Shown here one piece after another: positions 35,181 to 43,632 of a stretch of 64,000 bases of DNA (its first letter is position 1; each line of letters opens with the position of its first letter). This DNA is from Variovorax sp. S12S4 (GTDB lineage Bacteria; Pseudomonadota; Gammaproteobacteria; Burkholderiales; Burkholderiaceae_C), in the NCBI RefSeq assembly GCF_023195515.1, contig NZ_JALPKR020000002.1, positions 2,519,001 to 2,583,000 on the forward strand. Direction: 5' to 3'. The position numbers and the translations under genes are program-made. Under the pieces are notes generated by a model, which saw only the letters and a list, made by a program, of their open reading frames with translations, was not told the DNA's origin and did not search any database.

Positions 35181-37325
35181 TCAGGCGTGGTTGAGGCTGT
35201 CGAAGTTCGCGCCGCTTTCGACCAGCTCCACCAGCAGCGGCGAGGGCTGCCAGAACAACGGGTCTTCCTTCGCAAACTCGCGAATGTCGGCCAGCACCTT
35301 CGGCAGGCCCACGGTGTCGGCGTACTTCATCGGGCCGCCGCGGTGGCGCGGAAAGCCGTAGCCGTAGAGAAAGGTCACGTCCACATCGAGCGGGCGCAGC
35401 GCAATGCGCTGGTGCACGACGTTGGCACCCTCGTTGATCATCGCGGCCATGTAGCGGCGCATGATTTCTTCTTCGGTGAAGGCGCGCGGCTCGATGCCGG
35501 CGCGCTCGCGCTCGGCATCGATGATGGCCAGCACCTCGGGGTCGGGCACGCCGGTGCGCGCGCCTTCGGGGTACAGGTAGTAGCCGCGCTGCGTCTTCTG
35601 GCCGAACCAGCCGCGCTCGCAGATGCGGTCGGCAATCTGCACGTAGCGCGCCTTCGGGTTGCGCGTGGCCGACTTGCGCTTGCGCGTGGCCCAGCCGATG
35701 TCGCCGCCCGCCAGGTCGGACACCTGGAACGGCCCCATCGGGTAGCCGAAGTTGCGCACCGCCTCATCGATCTGGTAGGGCGAGGCGCCGTCTTCCATCA
35801 TGTGGTCGGCCGCCTGGCGGTACACGGCGAGGATGCGGTTGCCGATGAAGCCGTCGCACACGCCCGCGCGCACGGGCACCTTCTTGAGTTTCTTCGCAAG
35901 CTCGAAGCCCGTGGCCACCACGTCGGCGCTCACCTTGGCGGGCACCACGATCTCCAGCAGCTTCATGATGTTGGCCGGCGAGAAGAAGTGCAGGCCCACC
36001 ACGTCCTGCGGGCGCGAGATGCTGGCCGCGATCTCGTCGATGTCGAGGTACGAGGTGTTGGTGGCCAGCACCGCGCCGGGCTTGCACACGCGGTCGAGTT
36101 CGGCGAACACCGCCTTCTTCACGCCCATGTCTTCGAACACCGCTTCAACCACGATGTCGGCCTGTGCGAGCGCGTCGTAAGAGGTGGAGCCCGAGAAGCG
36201 CGCCATCACGGAGGCCTTGGCTTCGGGCGTCATGCGGCCCTTGCCGATCAGGCCGTCGTACACCTTTTCGACATGCTGGCGGCCGCGCGCAAGGCTGGGC
36301 TCGTCGCGTTCGATCATGGTCACGGGCAGGCCCGCGTCGAGCATCGCCACCGCGATGCCCGCACCCATGGTGCCGCCGCCGATGATGCCGGCCGATTCGA
36401 TCGCGCGCGGCTTGGCGGCCTTGGTTTCGGGCGCCTTCAGCACTTCGCGCTCGGCGAAGAAGGCGTGGATGAGGCCGGCGCGCTGCGGGCTGTCGATGCA
36501 CTGCAGGAACAGCTTGCGCTCCAGCGCCATGCCTTCGTCGAAGGGCAGCGTGAGCGCGGCTTCGACCGCTTCGATGATCTTCATCGGCGAGAAGAGCCCG
36601 CGGCTCTTCTTGGCGGTGTCGGCGCGCGCTGCTTCCAATGCGGCGCGGCTGCCGTCGGCATCGGCCAGGCCGGCGGCCTCGCGCGTGCGGCGCACCGGTG
36701 CCTTGGCGGCGGCGAGTTCCTGCGCATAGGCCAGGCCTTCGGCGCGCGCGTCGGCCTGGGTGCCCAGGCGGTCGACCAGCCCGAGCGACAACGCTTCCTT
36801 CGCACCCGCGTGGCGGCCGCTGAGCATCAGCTCGAGCGCGGGCTTCACGCCGATAAGGCGCGGCGCGCGCTGAGTACCGCCGGAACCGGGCAAGAGGCCA
36901 AGCTGCACTTCGGGCAGGCCCAGCTTGGCCGAAGGCGCGGCAATGCGGTAGTGCGTCGACAGCGCCACTTCAAGCCCGCCGCCCAATGCCGCGCCGTGGA
37001 TGGCGGCAATCACAGGCTTCGTGCAGTTCTCGATCTTCAGGCACACCTCGGGCAGCGAGGGCGGCTGCGGCGTCTTGCCGAACTCGCGGATGTCCGCGCC
37101 CGCGATGAAGTTGCGGCCCGCACCGAAGATCAGCACCGCGGCGGCCGCGCTGTCGGCCTCCGCCGCCTCGATGGCGGCCACCAGGCCGCGGCGCACATCC
37201 ACGCCCAAGGCGTTGACCGGCGGGTTGTCGATGGTCACCACGAACACGCCGCCCGGATGTGGGGCGCGCTCGAAGCTGACGGGGTTGGAAGAAGACGCGG
37301 GAAGGCTGGAGTCGGTGATGGCCAT
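35181..37325 (-). CDS. Enoyl-CoA hydratase/3-hydroxyacyl-CoA dehydrogenase, FadB/PimF type
   Basis: A 714-aa bifunctional enzyme in the classical order: hydratase in residues 1-200 (FIAGADIREFGK, HGAALGGGLEVAL, GLLPGSGGTQRAPR), then the NAD-binding dehydrogenase from about 300 (IIGGGTMGAGIAVAML) and its C-terminal domains (ENDING with GYGFPRHRGGPM). All expected motifs are present, unlike the FadN-type protein at 2502, which has the reverse order. It is first in the eight-gene cluster and divergent from a LysR gene, with an operator in the gap. Confidence 0.94.
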   Translation of the reverse strand: MAITDSSLPASSSNPVSFERAPHPGGVFVVTIDNPPVNALGVDVRRGLVAAIEAAEADSAAAAVLIFGAGRNFIAGADIREFGKTPQPPSLPEVCLKIENCTKPVIAAIHGAALGGGLEVALSTHYRIAAPSAKLGLPEVQLGLLPGSGGTQRAPRLIGVKPALELMLSGRHAGAKEALSLGLVDRLGTQADARAEGLAYAQELAAAKAPVRRTREAAGLADADGSRAALEAARADTAKKSRGLFSPMKIIEAVEAALTLPFDEGMALERKLFLQCIDSPQRAGLIHAFFAEREVLKAPETKAAKPRAIESAGIIGGGTMGAGIAVAMLDAGLPVTMIERDEPSLARGRQHVEKVYDGLIGKGRMTPEAKASVMARFSGSTSYDALAQADIVVEAVFEDMGVKKAVFAELDRVCKPGAVLATNTSYLDIDEIAASISRPQDVVGLHFFSPANIMKLLEIVVPAKVSADVVATGFELAKKLKKVPVRAGVCDGFIGNRILAVYRQAADHMMEDGASPYQIDEAVRNFGYPMGPFQVSDLAGGDIGWATRKRKSATRNPKARYVQIADRICERGWFGQKTQRGYYLYPEGARTGVPDPEVLAIIDAERERAGIEPRAFTEEEIMRRYMAAMINEGANVVHQRIALRPLDVDVTFLYGYGFPRHRGGPMKYADTVGLPKVLADIREFAKEDPLFWQPSPLLVELVESGANFDSLNHA

Positions 37326-37410
37326 GTCTTGTCTCTCTTGTCTCTTGCGGGTTCCAGGGTGAACCCGGCATTCTTTGCCCGATGCGCGGCTTTGACAATT
37401 GCATAGAGGG

Positions 37411-37425
37411 TTGACAGACTGTCAA
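37411..37425 (+). promoter_or_regulatory. Palindromic operator between the acyl-CoA cluster and its LysR gene
   Basis: TTGACAG-A-CTGTCAA is a perfect palindrome. Two more TTGACA half-sites lie at about 37392 and 37434. In each arm the TTGACA could also serve as a -35. This is the expected place for LysR binding, with control of both directions. Confidence 0.7.
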
Positions 37426-37449
37426 AGGATTTTTGACACAATCCGGTGC

Positions 37450-38370
37450 ATGGACCTCCAATCGCTGACCTTGCTGGTGGAAATCCTCGATGCGGGCAAC
37501 CTGAGCGCGGCGGCACGCCGCCTCAAGATGAGCCGTGCCAACGTCAGCTACCACCTGAACCAGCTGGAACGCTCGGTCGGCGCCCAGCTGGTGCGGCGCA
37601 CCACCCGCCGCGCCGAGCCCACCGAGATCGGCCTGCGCCTCTACCAGCATGGCGTCGCCATCCAGACCGAACTGCTGGCCGCAAAAGAATCCGTCACCAC
37701 GCTGGGCGAGGGCTTGCAGGGCCGCGTGCGGCTCAGCGTGCCCAGCGGCTACGGCCAGCTGGTCATGGCCGACTGGCTGATCGACTTCAAGCGCCAGTAC
37801 CCCGGCATCGTGCTGGACGTGGTGTTCGAAAACCGCATCGAAGACCTGCTGCGCGACGAGGTCGACATTGCGATCCGCGTGGTGCCCGAGCCCCCGCAGA
37901 ACCTGGTGGCGCGGGAGCTGGGGCCGGTGCGCTACGTGGCCTGCGCCTCGCGCGACTATGCGCAGAAGCATCCGCTGCCGGTGCAGCTGGACGAGCTGCA
38001 GGGCGCGCCGGTGGTCACCGCCGCGGTCATCGGCCGGGAACTGCGCGTGTCGGCCTACCAGGGTGAGACCCGGCGCGAGGTGATCCTCGAGCCGACGCTG
38101 ATTTCAGAAAACTTTCTGTTCCTGCGCCAAGCCATCCTCGCGGGCCTGGGCATCGGCCTCGTGCCCGACTACGTGGTGCAGGACGACGTGCGCCGTGGCG
38201 AGGTGGTGACCACGCTGGACGACTGGCGCCTGAGCATTTTCGGCACGCAGATGTTCATGCTCTACATGCCGAACCGGCAGCACACGCGGGCGATCCGCAC
38301 CTTCATCGACTTCATCCTGGAGCGGGTGCGGCCGCCCGCCACGGACCCGGCCGATCAGTCGCAGCGGTAG
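37450..38370 (+). CDS. LysR-family transcriptional regulator
   Basis: A 306-aa regulator with the N-terminal helix-turn-helix NLSAAARRLKMSRANVSYHL and an effector-binding domain. It is divergent from the eight-gene acyl-CoA cluster, with 124 bp between starts holding a perfect palindrome. This layout strongly suggests that it regulates the cluster, perhaps with a CoA ester or the free acid as inducer. The start is the ATG at 37450; the operator ends 24 bases upstream, so autoregulation is likely. Confidence 0.93.
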   Translation: MDLQSLTLLVEILDAGNLSAAARRLKMSRANVSYHLNQLERSVGAQLVRRTTRRAEPTEIGLRLYQHGVAIQTELLAAKESVTTLGEGLQGRVRLSVPSGYGQLVMADWLIDFKRQYPGIVLDVVFENRIEDLLRDEVDIAIRVVPEPPQNLVARELGPVRYVACASRDYAQKHPLPVQLDELQGAPVVTAAVIGRELRVSAYQGETRREVILEPTLISENFLFLRQAILAGLGIGLVPDYVVQDDVRRGEVVTTLDDWRLSIFGTQMFMLYMPNRQHTRAIRTFIDFILERVRPPATDPADQSQR

Positions 38371-38606
38371 GTGACTTCGCCGACGACCGGCGCGCGTGAG
38401 CGCTTGGGGTCGAGATAGCGCATCGGAGCGCCGAAATTGCGGCAGTAGGCCTCTGCGTCCTGCGGACTGGGCGACTTGAACACGCCGTCGCCGAGCCAGG
38501 TGACACGGGGCGCGGGCCGCGCGGCGCATCCGGCGAGGACGAGGGTCGCGAGGGGCAGGGCGAAAAAAGCGGAGAGAGCAGGTGAGCGGCGCATCGGAAA
38601 GCGCAT
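38355..38606 (-). CDS. Small lipoprotein, function unknown
   Basis: An 83-aa protein with a lipoprotein signal: hydrophobic stretch ALSAFFALPLATLVLAGC, lipobox LAGC. The mature part, about 60 residues, has two cysteines (EAYCRNFG and TYRCD) that may pair. It opens at ATG 38606 or 38594; neither has a ribosome site. It converges with the LysR gene and is divergent from the SOS-type radical SAM gene. I know no function. Confidence 0.7.
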   Translation of the reverse strand: MRFPMRRSPALSAFFALPLATLVLAGCAARPAPRVTWLGDGVFKSPSPQDAEAYCRNFGAPMRYLDPKRSRAPVVGEVTYRCD

Positions 38607-38698
38607 CGCTGCGCACGGGTGAAGAAGAGAGCCCGCGACTTTAGCGGGTGAAAAGCTTGGGCGCTTTCCCCGCTCTTCAAGACATACGGCCTTCAAAG

Positions 38699-38714
38699 CT
38701 GTATATTCATACAG
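38699..38714 (+). promoter_or_regulatory. LexA (SOS) box overlapping a sigma-70-like promoter
   Basis: CTGT-ATATTCAT-ACAG matches the LexA consensus CTGT-N8-ACAG exactly, including the AT-rich centre. A -35-like AAGACA (38679-38684) and -10-like TATATT (38702-38707) are 17 bases apart, so LexA would block the -10. The radical SAM gene starts 22 bases after the box. Confidence 0.85.
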
Positions 38715-38736
38715 TATTTTAAGTGCCCAGTTTCCC

Positions 38737-39990
38737 GTGGACCTCCAGCGCAAACTCGCCATCCTCGCGGACGCCGCCAAGTACGACGCCTCGTGCGCGT
38801 CCAGCGGCTCGCAGCCGCGCGACTCGCTCGGCGGCCGCGGCATCGGCTCGACCGAGGGCGCTGGCATCTGCCACAGCTTCGCGCCGGACGGGCGCTGCAT
38901 CTCGCTGCTGAAGGTGCTGCTTACCAACCACTGCCAGTACGACTGCCTCTACTGCGTCAATCGCGCATCGAGCAACGTGCCGCGCGCGCGCTTTCGCGTC
39001 GACGAGGTGGTGCAGCTCACGCTCGACTTCTACCGCCGCAACTGCATCGAGGGGCTGTTCCTGTCCAGCGGCATCGTCAAGTCGCCGGACCACACGATGG
39101 AGCAGGTGGTCGAGGTGGCGCGCACGCTGCGCGAAGACCACGACTTTCGCGGCTACGTCCACCTGAAGACAATTCCCGATGCGAGCGACGAGCTCATTGC
39201 GCGCGCCGGCCGCTATGCAGACCGCCTGAGCATCAACGTCGAGATGCCGACCACCGAGGGCCTGCAGGCGCTCGCCCCCGAGAAGGACGAAAGCGCCATC
39301 CGCCGATCGATGGCGCGGCTGCGCCTGCGCATCGACGACACGCGCGAAGAGGCGCGCCGCGTGGTGCCGATTCGCGCGCTGCCCGGCGCGGCGCCCGCCG
39401 CCGCAAAGCCGCCGCCCTTTGCGCCCGCCGGCCAGAGCACGCAGATGATCGTGGGCGCCGATGCCACCGACGACCGGCAGATCCTCGCCTCGAGCGCCAC
39501 CCTCTACGGCGCCTACAAGCTCAAGCGCGTGTACTACTCCGCCTTCAGCCCCATACCCGACGCCGCCCGCGCGCTGCCGCTGGTGGCACCGCCGCTGATG
39601 CGCGAGCACCGGCTCTACCAGGCCGACTGGCTCATGCGCTTCTACGGCTTCGGGCACGAGGAAATAGTGGCCGAGCCCAATGGCCTGCTGCGGCTCGACG
39701 TCGATCCCAAGCTGGCCTGGGCGCTCGCGCATGCCGACCGCTTTCCGGTCGACCTGAACCATGCGCCGCGCGAAATGCTGCTTCGCGTGCCGGGGCTCGG
39801 CGTGAAAGCCGTCGAGCGGCTGCTGCAGGCGCGGCGCGTGCGCCGGGTGCGCGCGGACGACCTGCGGCGGTTGCACGTGCCGGCGCGCAAGGTGCTGCCG
39901 TTTGTCGTCGCGGACGGGCACCGGCCGTCGCGCGGGGCGCCCATGCCTTCGCCGGAGCCGCAGCGCGCGGCGCAAGCCTCGCTGTTCTGA
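38737..39990 (+). CDS. Radical SAM DNA modification/repair protein (UDG-linked family)
   Basis: A 417-aa protein. The iron-sulfur cluster cysteines Cys66, Cys70 and Cys73 lie in NHCQYDCLYCVNR. A helix-hairpin-helix DNA-binding motif, LRVPGLGVKAVERLLQAR, is near residue 350. This is the family annotated as putative DNA modification/repair radical SAM protein and found beside UDG-like genes; spore photoproduct lyase is a distant relative. The start is GTG at 38737, since an ATG of suitable position is absent. A LexA box lies just upstream. It is followed, 15 bp on, by a DUF4130-UdgX fusion. The chemistry is not known. Confidence 0.92.
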   Translation: MDLQRKLAILADAAKYDASCASSGSQPRDSLGGRGIGSTEGAGICHSFAPDGRCISLLKVLLTNHCQYDCLYCVNRASSNVPRARFRVDEVVQLTLDFYRRNCIEGLFLSSGIVKSPDHTMEQVVEVARTLREDHDFRGYVHLKTIPDASDELIARAGRYADRLSINVEMPTTEGLQALAPEKDESAIRRSMARLRLRIDDTREEARRVVPIRALPGAAPAAAKPPPFAPAGQSTQMIVGADATDDRQILASSATLYGAYKLKRVYYSAFSPIPDAARALPLVAPPLMREHRLYQADWLMRFYGFGHEEIVAEPNGLLRLDVDPKLAWALAHADRFPVDLNHAPREMLLRVPGLGVKAVERLLQARRVRRVRADDLRRLHVPARKVLPFVVADGHRPSRGAPMPSPEPQRAAQASLF

Positions 39991-40005
39991 GCCGAGTCAT
40001 TTGCC

Positions 40006-41469
40006 ATGCACGTGCGGCTCGACGACCCGGTCGATCTCGACGCCTTTCGCCGCCATGCGCGGCAGCTGCTTGCCGCGGGCGTGCCGCCGGGCCGCGTCGA
40101 ATGGAACGCGGCGCAGGCCGCTGGCGATGCCGCAGATCTGTTCGGCGCTGGGAGCAAAGCCGCGCCGCCGGCGGCGCTTGCTACCGCCGCAGAACGGCAG
40201 CCCGTGCCCGCATGGTTCGTCGAATTGTGCGGCGACGTCATCCTGCACCGCGACCCGCAGCGCCTTGCTTTGCTGTACCGGCTGCTGTGGCGCCTTTCGC
40301 ACGAGCCCGCGTTGCGGCACGATCCGCTCGATGCCGACCTGATGCAGGCCCGGCAGATGGCCAAGGCCGTGCACCGCGACATCCACAAGATGCGCGCCTT
40401 CGTGCGCTTCACCCGCGTGCTGGGCGACGACGGCCTGGAGCGCCACGTGGCGTGGTTCGAGCCCGAGCACCGCATCGTCGAGGCCAACGCGCCGTTCTTT
40501 GCGCGGCGCTTCGCGCAGATGCGCTGGGCCATCCTCACGCCCGAGCGCTGTGTCGAATGGAACGGCCAGGCGCTTGCCTTCCAGGGCGGCGCCGACCGCC
40601 GCGAGAAGCCGCCGCCCGATGCCGGCGAGCAACTCTGGCTCACCTACTACGAACACATCTTCAACCCGGCGCGGCTCAAGCTCGCGATGATGCGGCGCGA
40701 AATGCCGCGCCGCTACTGGCACAACCTGCCCGAGGCCGCGCTCATCCAGCCGCTGGCCGAAGCGGCCACGGCGCGCAGCCAGTCGATGATCGAGGCGTCG
40801 CCCACCGCGCCGCGCCGCATCCGCGCGCCCGTCGCGCTGCACCTGCGGCCGGCGGCGGGCGTGGCGCCGGCTGACTTGGGCGAGCTGCGCGCGGCGGCGC
40901 ACGCTTGCCGCGATTGCCCCATCGGCGCGCTCGCCACGCAGGCCGTGTGCGGCGAAGGCCCGCTCGGCGCCACGCATATGCTGGTCGGCGAACAACCCGG
41001 CGACCAGGAAGACCTGGCGGGCCGCCCTTTCGTCGGGCCCGCGGGCCAGCTGCTCGATCGCGCAATGGCGCAGCTGGGCTGGGCGCGCGACACCGTGTAC
41101 CTGGCCAACGCCGTCAAGCACTTCAAGTACGAGCTGCGCGGCAAGCGCCGCATCCACAAGACCGCGGGCCAGCGCGAGGCCGAAGCCTGCGCGCACTGGC
41201 TCGACAGCGAGATTTCGCTGGTGCGCCCGCAGGGGCTGGTGGCGCTGGGTGCGACGGCTGCGCGCACGCTGCTGGGGCGGCCGGTGGCGGTGCAGGCCGA
41301 GCGCGGTGCGTGGCTGCACGAGCGCGGCGATGGCCGGCCCGTGTTCGTCACCCTGCATCCGTCCGCGTTGCTGCGCTTGCCGGACACTGAGCGCGGCGAA
41401 GCCTTCGGCCATTGGCTGGCCGATCTTGCGTTGGCGCGCGGCACGCTTTCTGCTGCAATGGCCGCATGA
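40006..41469 (+). CDS. DUF4130 domain fused to UdgX-type uracil-DNA binding protein
   Basis: A 487-aa two-part protein. Residues about 70-265 are a DUF4130 domain (HRDIHKMRAFVRFTR, LTYYEHIFNPARLKL), of unknown activity. After it comes a family-4-like uracil-DNA glycosylase domain. It has GEQPGDQED from residue 328 and the insertion KRRIH at 380-384, the mark of UdgX, in which the histidine becomes covalently linked to the sugar after uracil is removed. An HPSALL motif near the end is the usual second catalytic segment. In many genomes the two domains are in separate proteins. The cysteines HACRDC, TQAVC suggest an iron-sulfur cluster. Confidence 0.92.
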   Translation: MHVRLDDPVDLDAFRRHARQLLAAGVPPGRVEWNAAQAAGDAADLFGAGSKAAPPAALATAAERQPVPAWFVELCGDVILHRDPQRLALLYRLLWRLSHEPALRHDPLDADLMQARQMAKAVHRDIHKMRAFVRFTRVLGDDGLERHVAWFEPEHRIVEANAPFFARRFAQMRWAILTPERCVEWNGQALAFQGGADRREKPPPDAGEQLWLTYYEHIFNPARLKLAMMRREMPRRYWHNLPEAALIQPLAEAATARSQSMIEASPTAPRRIRAPVALHLRPAAGVAPADLGELRAAAHACRDCPIGALATQAVCGEGPLGATHMLVGEQPGDQEDLAGRPFVGPAGQLLDRAMAQLGWARDTVYLANAVKHFKYELRGKRRIHKTAGQREAEACAHWLDSEISLVRPQGLVALGATAARTLLGRPVAVQAERGAWLHERGDGRPVFVTLHPSALLRLPDTERGEAFGHWLADLALARGTLSAAMAA

Positions 41470-41984
41470 ACGAACAAGCTTCCGGCGGAACCGCCTTGCG
41501 GGTCGCGCCGCTCACGCCACAAGCCTTTGCGCCTTTCGGCACCGTGATCGAGGCGCCCGCCGCGGGTGGCCGCGACATCAACGGCGGCAACGCAAGGCGC
41601 TTCGACCTGCTCGACAACCTGCAGCTCGATGCCGCCGGCGGCCGGCCGATGCTTGCGCTGTTCCGCGCCGCGGCGCGCGGCTTTCCACACGCAGTGGCCG
41701 AGATGGAGCGCCATGCGCTCGGCAGCCAGACCTTCGTGCCGCTGGGCGAGCGGCGCTTCGTGATCGTGGTCGCGCGTGCGGGCGAAGCACCGGCCGCGGC
41801 CGGCGAGCTCGCGGCCTTTGTCACCGACGGGCGGCAAGGCGTGGTGCTCGCGCCCGGCACCTGGCACCACGCGCTGCTGGCAGTGGATGCGGGCGACTTC
41901 GTGGTCATCGAGCGTGCCGCTGGCGCTGTCGATTGCGACCTGTGCACGCTCCTGGCGCCGGCGGTCGTCGACTGGAAGGGTTAG
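41466..41984 (+). CDS. Ureidoglycolate lyase-like protein
   Basis: A 172-aa cupin-like protein resembling ureidoglycolate lyase (AllA), which releases urea from ureidoglycolate in purine breakdown. Characteristic segments are FAPFGTVIE, RHALGSQTFVPLG and LAPGTWHHALLAV. The start ATG overlaps the stop of the UdgX gene (ATGA), although the functions seem unrelated. No other allantoin-pathway genes are nearby, so the assignment rests on sequence alone. Confidence 0.88.
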   Translation: MNEQASGGTALRVAPLTPQAFAPFGTVIEAPAAGGRDINGGNARRFDLLDNLQLDAAGGRPMLALFRAAARGFPHAVAEMERHALGSQTFVPLGERRFVIVVARAGEAPAAAGELAAFVTDGRQGVVLAPGTWHHALLAVDAGDFVVIERAAGAVDCDLCTLLAPAVVDWKG

Positions 41985-42347
41985 CTAGGCGCTCTTGCCG
42001 GCCGGTTTTTTGGTGGCGAGGCTTTTTGCCACCCGCACGGCCTCCCTGGCCAATTCGGCCAACGCCTCGTGGTCTTCGATGACGTCGATGGGCACCTCGA
42101 AATACTTCCGCACCTGGACCCGCCGGGCCTTCGTGTCGTAGGCAAAGCACTGGCTGCCCAGCTTCTCGTACTTGGGCCGGGTGGTGTCGTCCACCACGAA
42201 ATACACGGTGCTGCCCATGATCATCGCGAACTGCGTGGCATCGGCCACGAGCCCCGTTCCGCCGAAAAAGCGGGTCCTGGCGATGCGAGGGATTGCAGAG
42301 AGCCGGTCCACGATGAAATCGGCGAACTGCGGCGAGGCTTCCGACAT
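41985..42347 (-). CDS. TfoX N-terminal domain protein
   Basis: A 120-aa protein with the N-terminal TfoX/Sxy fold (RFFGGTGLVADATQFAMI, FVVDDTTRPKYEKLG) and a basic alanine/lysine-rich tail. It lacks the C-terminal TfoX domain seen in the competence regulator, so a role in competence should not be assumed. Its stop abuts that of the ureidoglycolate lyase gene with no gap. Confidence 0.88.
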   Translation of the reverse strand: MSEASPQFADFIVDRLSAIPRIARTRFFGGTGLVADATQFAMIMGSTVYFVVDDTTRPKYEKLGSQCFAYDTKARRVQVRKYFEVPIDVIEDHEALAELAREAVRVAKSLATKKPAGKSA

Positions 42348-42420
42348 GGTGTGCTGGCGCCGGGCGCCGGATGAAAAGAGCGCAGTGTCGCCGACGCCGG
42401 CGAAGCTGCGCCGCGCAGGG

Positions 42421-43602
42421 TCAGCCCGCGGCGATGCGCTGGGCGAGTTGGATCAACGAGCGGTCCGAGCCTGCCGGCCCGAGCAGCGAGATGCCCAGCG
42501 GCGCGCCGTCGCGCGACGCCAGCGGCATCGACAGCTGCGGAAAGCCGCTGAGTCCTGCAATGCACAGCATCCGGATCGCGCGGTTGCGGTAGTCCTCCAG
42601 CCCGGCCTCGCTCTCGCTGCGCAGCGGCGCAATGTCGGGCATGGTCGGCATCAGCAGCACGCCGTCGGTGCCCAGCAGCGCAGCCAGGTGCGCGCGAAAC
42701 GCGGTGCGAAAGACGCGCGCGGCCACCACCTGCGCGTCGGTCACGTCGCGCGACCATGCAAAGCGCTCGGCCACGCCCGGGCCCAGCGGCGGCGCATAGC
42801 GCTCGATGAGCGGGCCATCGGTAAGCCAGGCCTCGCGCGACTGCAGGTAGCGAAAGTTCCAGTACATCGCGTCGAACGATTCCATTGCCACCGTCGTGCC
42901 CTGTGCGGGTCCGAGCAGGCCTTGTACACGGTCGATCACGCCTTGCAGCGCCTTCGTCGCGGCGGGCGCGGCCAGGCCCCACACGTCGTCGGGCCCTAGC
43001 AGGCGCACGCGTTCGGGCAGCGCCGGTGTGTCGGCGCCCAGCAGCACGTCGGCCACGCGCGCAAAGGTGCCGATGTCGCGCGCGAACCAGCCGCAGGTGT
43101 CGAAGCTCGGCGCAAGGTCGAGTGCGCCCTCCAGGCTCACGCGGCCATGCGTCGGGCGCAGGCCGTACAGGCCGCAATGGTTGGCCGGCGCGCGCACCGA
43201 GCCGCCGGTGTCGGTGCCGAGCGCAAAGTCGCAAAGGCTCGACGACACCGCCGAGGCCGATCCGGACGAAGAGCCGCCCGTGATGCGGTCCTTGGCGGCG
43301 CCGTTGATCGGCGCGCCGAAATGCGCGTTGTTGCCGTTCATCGAGAACGCGAGTTCGTCGGTCACCGTCTTGCCCGTGAAGCGCGCGCCGGCATCGAGCA
43401 GCTTCTGCACGGTGGGCGCGGTGCGGCTCTTGATGCCCGACATCGCCAGCACGATGGGGCTGCCGCCGCCGGTGGGGTAGCCGGCCACGTCGAACAGGTC
43501 CTTGGCCGCAAAGCTCAGGTCCGCGAGCGGGCCGGTGGGCGCATGCGGCACCGGCGCGTCGGGATAGGGAACGAAGGCGTGGGCGGGGTCGTGCAAGGGC
43601 AT
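42421..43602 (-). CDS. Amidase (amidase-signature family)
   Basis: A 393-aa amidase with the triad Lys34 (AAKDLFD), cis-Ser near 111-112 in GGSSSGSA and nucleophile Ser135 in GTDTGGSVRAPA. It is shorter than the amidase at 14588 and clearly different. It is the last gene of the cluster after the peptide-type ABC ATPase genes, with a 30-bp gap. It probably hydrolyses an amide imported by that transporter. Confidence 0.92.
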   Translation of the reverse strand: MPLHDPAHAFVPYPDAPVPHAPTGPLADLSFAAKDLFDVAGYPTGGGSPIVLAMSGIKSRTAPTVQKLLDAGARFTGKTVTDELAFSMNGNNAHFGAPINGAAKDRITGGSSSGSASAVSSSLCDFALGTDTGGSVRAPANHCGLYGLRPTHGRVSLEGALDLAPSFDTCGWFARDIGTFARVADVLLGADTPALPERVRLLGPDDVWGLAAPAATKALQGVIDRVQGLLGPAQGTTVAMESFDAMYWNFRYLQSREAWLTDGPLIERYAPPLGPGVAERFAWSRDVTDAQVVAARVFRTAFRAHLAALLGTDGVLLMPTMPDIAPLRSESEAGLEDYRNRAIRMLCIAGLSGFPQLSMPLASRDGAPLGISLLGPAGSDRSLIQLAQRIAAG

Positions 43603-43632
43603 GGTGCGTAGGTAGGAGTTGTGCAGTGCGGG

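Noticed and set aside
34806..37406. An 866-aa open frame on the plus strand
   Set aside because: Antisense to the FadB/PimF-type gene and the acyl-CoA dehydrogenase; composition is that of a shadow frame, and there is no motif.
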